This document shows positions 14,318-15,598 of a stretch of 15,598 nucleotides of DNA, piece after piece. Source of the DNA: Galactobacter sp. (lineage in GTDB: Bacteria > Actinomycetota > Actinomycetes > Actinomycetales > Micrococcaceae); assembly GCF_022712295.1 (NCBI RefSeq), contig NZ_JALAGT010000189.1:1-15598 (forward strand), written 5' to 3'. The notes under the pieces were generated by a model. The model was not told where the DNA came from. It ran no database searches and worked only from the letters and a program-made list of their open reading frames with translations. Every line of letters begins with the position of its first letter. Within the stretch, counting starts at the first letter, position 1. The position numbers were made by a program, and so were the translations under genes.

Positions 14318-14961
14318 CGAGAACACCCGGCGTTCGCGCCCAGGTCCTCGCTCCGATACAGCTTCTCTTCGGCTCCCCGTCGGAACCAGTCGGAACGCCG
14401 ACGTCCACTCGAAGCTCCTCACGCCGTGGCTACCCTCGCGTCGTGGTTACCCTCATGCCGTGGCGACTCACCACGTCAAGGTGACTCTCCACGTTGTGGT
14501 GATGACTCCTTGTACCCGCCGTAGCGCCCCTCACGCCGGAGTGGCTGGCCGGGGCCCACCAAAACGTCAGGGGTGCCTCCTCCCTGTTGTCACCGCAGAA
14601 ACCACCGTCGGAGGGAGCTTCGCTGATACATCTCTAGAATGCATTTAGCGGTGAATCGAAATACACGCCTTAGATGCGCTCAAGAATCAGCTTGAACCAC
14701 TTGTTGAAGCATATCAAGGACTATCTTTCGTGCGCTGTCTTCATGCCGATCGAACATGCATTGTATTTGCCCACAGCGCCGCGGCCAGGGGCGAAGCTTG
14801 CGGAACCCGCAGGCCTCCACGCTGGGCGCAAACACGCTGCAAATGGCCGTCAGTTCGGCGTGTCGTCCACACTTAGTGAGACCACTCCACTAATTCCTGG
14901 GAAAACCCTGGCAAATCCGCAGAAACCTTGACCGAAGATCCGCCGAGAGTAAGATTAGTGC
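14312..14961. other. 650-base region without a supported gene
   Basis: No open frame here has a credible start, ribosome site or recognisable protein. The first part is GC-rich and contains a degenerate tandem repeat (14418-14507). From about 14625 to 14770 the sequence becomes clearly AT-richer, with TAGAAT at 14635-14640 as a lone -10-like box. The end carries the promoter of the next gene. It may be a decayed gene or foreign remnant. Confidence 0.5.
14418..14507. repeat. Degenerate 17-bp tandem repeat with CACG/CGTG dyads
   Basis: Three clear units follow each other without gaps: CTCACGCCGTGGCTACC (14418-14434), CTCGCGTCGTGGTTACC (14435-14451) and CTCATGCCGTGGCGACT (14452-14468). Two looser units (14469-14486, 14487-14507) carry CCACGT with a GGTG/GTGG complement. 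Unit 1 contains the dyad CACG-C-CGTG and unit 5 contains CCAC-GTT-GTGG. Confidence 0.5.
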
Positions 14962-14962
14962 A
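14928..14962 (+). promoter_or_regulatory. Strong promoter placing +1 on the DUF222-like start codon
   Basis: TTGACC (14928-14933), a 16-base spacer and TAAGAT (14950-14955) form a good sigma-70-type promoter. The -10 box is exactly -12 to -7 from the ATG at 14962, predicting a leaderless mRNA. No ribosome site precedes the ATG. Confidence 0.65.
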
Positions 14963-15483
14963 TGGCAACCAATCACGGTTCCCATGATGGGGGAACGGAC
15001 GCAACCAAGGGCACCGGTGCGATTCATTCAGCATCCGGTAGCAAGCCCTCAAGTCGCGTCGCCTCGACCACCGAAACACCTCAAGACCGTCACGGTACCG
15101 GTCAGGATCACGGCGGGCAGGTGCACCCGGGGATTGCAGCCATCAAGAACGCCCTGGGCAGCCTCACGTCGACTCGCGCAGTATCGACAGACACCACTGC
15201 CCCGCGACTGGACCTGGCTGCACTGTCTGATGAGGAGACGTTGGCGAGCATCGGGCAGCTTGAAACGATCGGGCGGATCATCGAGTCCGTGCAGGCCGTG
15301 TTGACCTCCCACCTGATCGACTCACGCACCGCAGAGCAGAGGGCCAAGGACCGTTCACCGCGTAACGTCCGCGCCGGCGTCATTCGGGACGTCAGCCTGC
15401 ACCGTGGCCTGAACGCCACTCGGGCGCGCAAGGTCGTCGACGTCGCCATCGACGCCCCGGAGCCTGTCAAGTTTTCTGTGTAA
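14962..15483 (+). pseudogene. DUF222/13E12-type (HNH endonuclease family) gene truncated by an insertion sequence
   Basis: The readable product is 173 aa. Residues 1-60 are a low-complexity Gly/Ser/Thr/His-rich leader. Residues about 84-160 (LAALSDEETLASIGQLETIG, then ESVQAVLTSHL) resemble the N-terminal helices of DUF222 proteins, which normally run to 400 or more residues and often end in an HNH nuclease domain. Here the frame stops at a TAA inside what looks like the end of an insertion sequence, so the last few residues (about KFSV) are probably IS-encoded and the rest of the gene lies beyond it. The start at 14962 is fixed by a promoter that predicts a leaderless transcript. The family call rests on pattern resemblance only. 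Confidence 0.55.
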
Positions 15484-15598
15484 GCCCTCCTGATATTTCT
15501 TGGTTGTTGGTGGGTCAGAGGTAGGGGTTGATGCGCTCGGGGTAGGCGACGGCGAGTTGGGCGAGGGCTTGTTTCCAGTTGGTGGTTACCGCGCCTTC
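15472..15598 (-). mobile_element. End of an insertion sequence, probably IS256-like, running off the window
   Basis: The host gene frame ends abruptly near TTTTCTGTGTAAG (from 15472), whose GTGTAAG core resembles IS256-family ends, and a transposase C-terminus begins 32 bases further in. The exact boundary, the matching inverted repeat and the target duplication cannot be seen because the other end is outside the window. Confidence 0.55.
15515..15598 (-). CDS. Transposase C-terminus (partial), probably IS256/mutator type
   Basis: The minus strand reads in one frame from the window edge to TGA at 15515-15517. The 27 residues end in TNWKQALAQLAVAYPERINP plus YL. The pattern of Trp-Lys, an amphipathic helix and a final P-x-R is like C-termini of IS256-family (mutator) transposases. 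The catalytic DDE part is outside the window. Family assignment is tentative; that this is a transposase is supported by its place at the break of the neighbouring gene. Confidence 0.5.
   Translation of the reverse strand, partial: EGAVTTNWKQALAQLAVAYPERINPYL

Noticed and set aside
14418..14507. CRISPR array
   Set aside because: Units are contiguous 17-mers with no spacers, they are degenerate, and no cas gene is in the window.
14136..14648. 170-codon plus-strand frame overlapping the nonapeptide-repeat gene
   Set aside because: It runs in another frame through the repeat gene and the tandem DNA repeat; product is Pro/Ser/Arg-rich with no sign of selection.
14674..14931. 85-codon plus-strand frame in the gene-poor region
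   Set aside because: No ribosome site, no -10 box at -12, no recognisable motif, and the composition changes midway through it.

Overview
The window looks like chromosome from a high-GC actinobacterium, probably Micrococcales (Micrococcaceae-like). The grounds are high GC, actinobacterial-type proteins (a GAF/winged-helix regulator, a probable DUF222 protein, a small Ser/Gly nonapeptide-repeat protein), Shine-Dalgarno-led genes mixed with apparently leaderless ones, and strong GC-rich hairpins mostly without U-tracts at gene ends. The genus assignment is inference.

Left part (1-3275): a flavin-containing monooxygenase on the minus strand (609 aa, NTF2-like N-terminus) diverges from a plus-strand GAF-domain regulator that has a winged-helix-like C-terminus. 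The 166-bp divergent region carries three GTTGCA motifs and a good promoter for the regulator, so the regulator probably controls the monooxygenase.

Centre (3352-8520): a plus-strand module of a LacI-family repressor, a two-part FAD-dependent oxidoreductase (783 aa with a discoidin-like C-terminus) and an MFS transporter. The oxidoreductase has a TTGACA promoter with a perfect 16-bp palindromic, CG-centred LacI-type operator at the expected transcription start. This reads as a substrate-inducible uptake and oxidation cassette for an unknown compound. By eye its base composition is less GC-rich than its flanks, so transfer is possible. A 17-bp perfect stem closes the module against the convergent next gene.

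Right-centre (8573-12796, minus strand): a methionine-type ABC importer in the order metQ (lipoprotein), metN (ATPase with NIL domain), metI (permease), then a monomeric sarcosine/N-methyltryptophan oxidase-like enzyme. Hairpins lie between metQ and metN and between metI and the oxidase, so the four genes are probably not one evenly expressed operon.

Right part (13182-15598): a plus-strand small alarmone (ppGpp) synthetase, a tiny protein made almost wholly of seven 9-residue Ser/Gly repeats, about 650 bp without a convincing gene but with a degenerate 17-bp tandem repeat, and a DUF222-like gene. That last gene is cut off by an insertion sequence whose transposase C-terminus enters from the right edge on the minus strand. 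Three genes (lacI, the repeat protein and the DUF222-like gene) have a TANNNT -10 box exactly 12 bases before the start codon, which predicts leaderless mRNAs.
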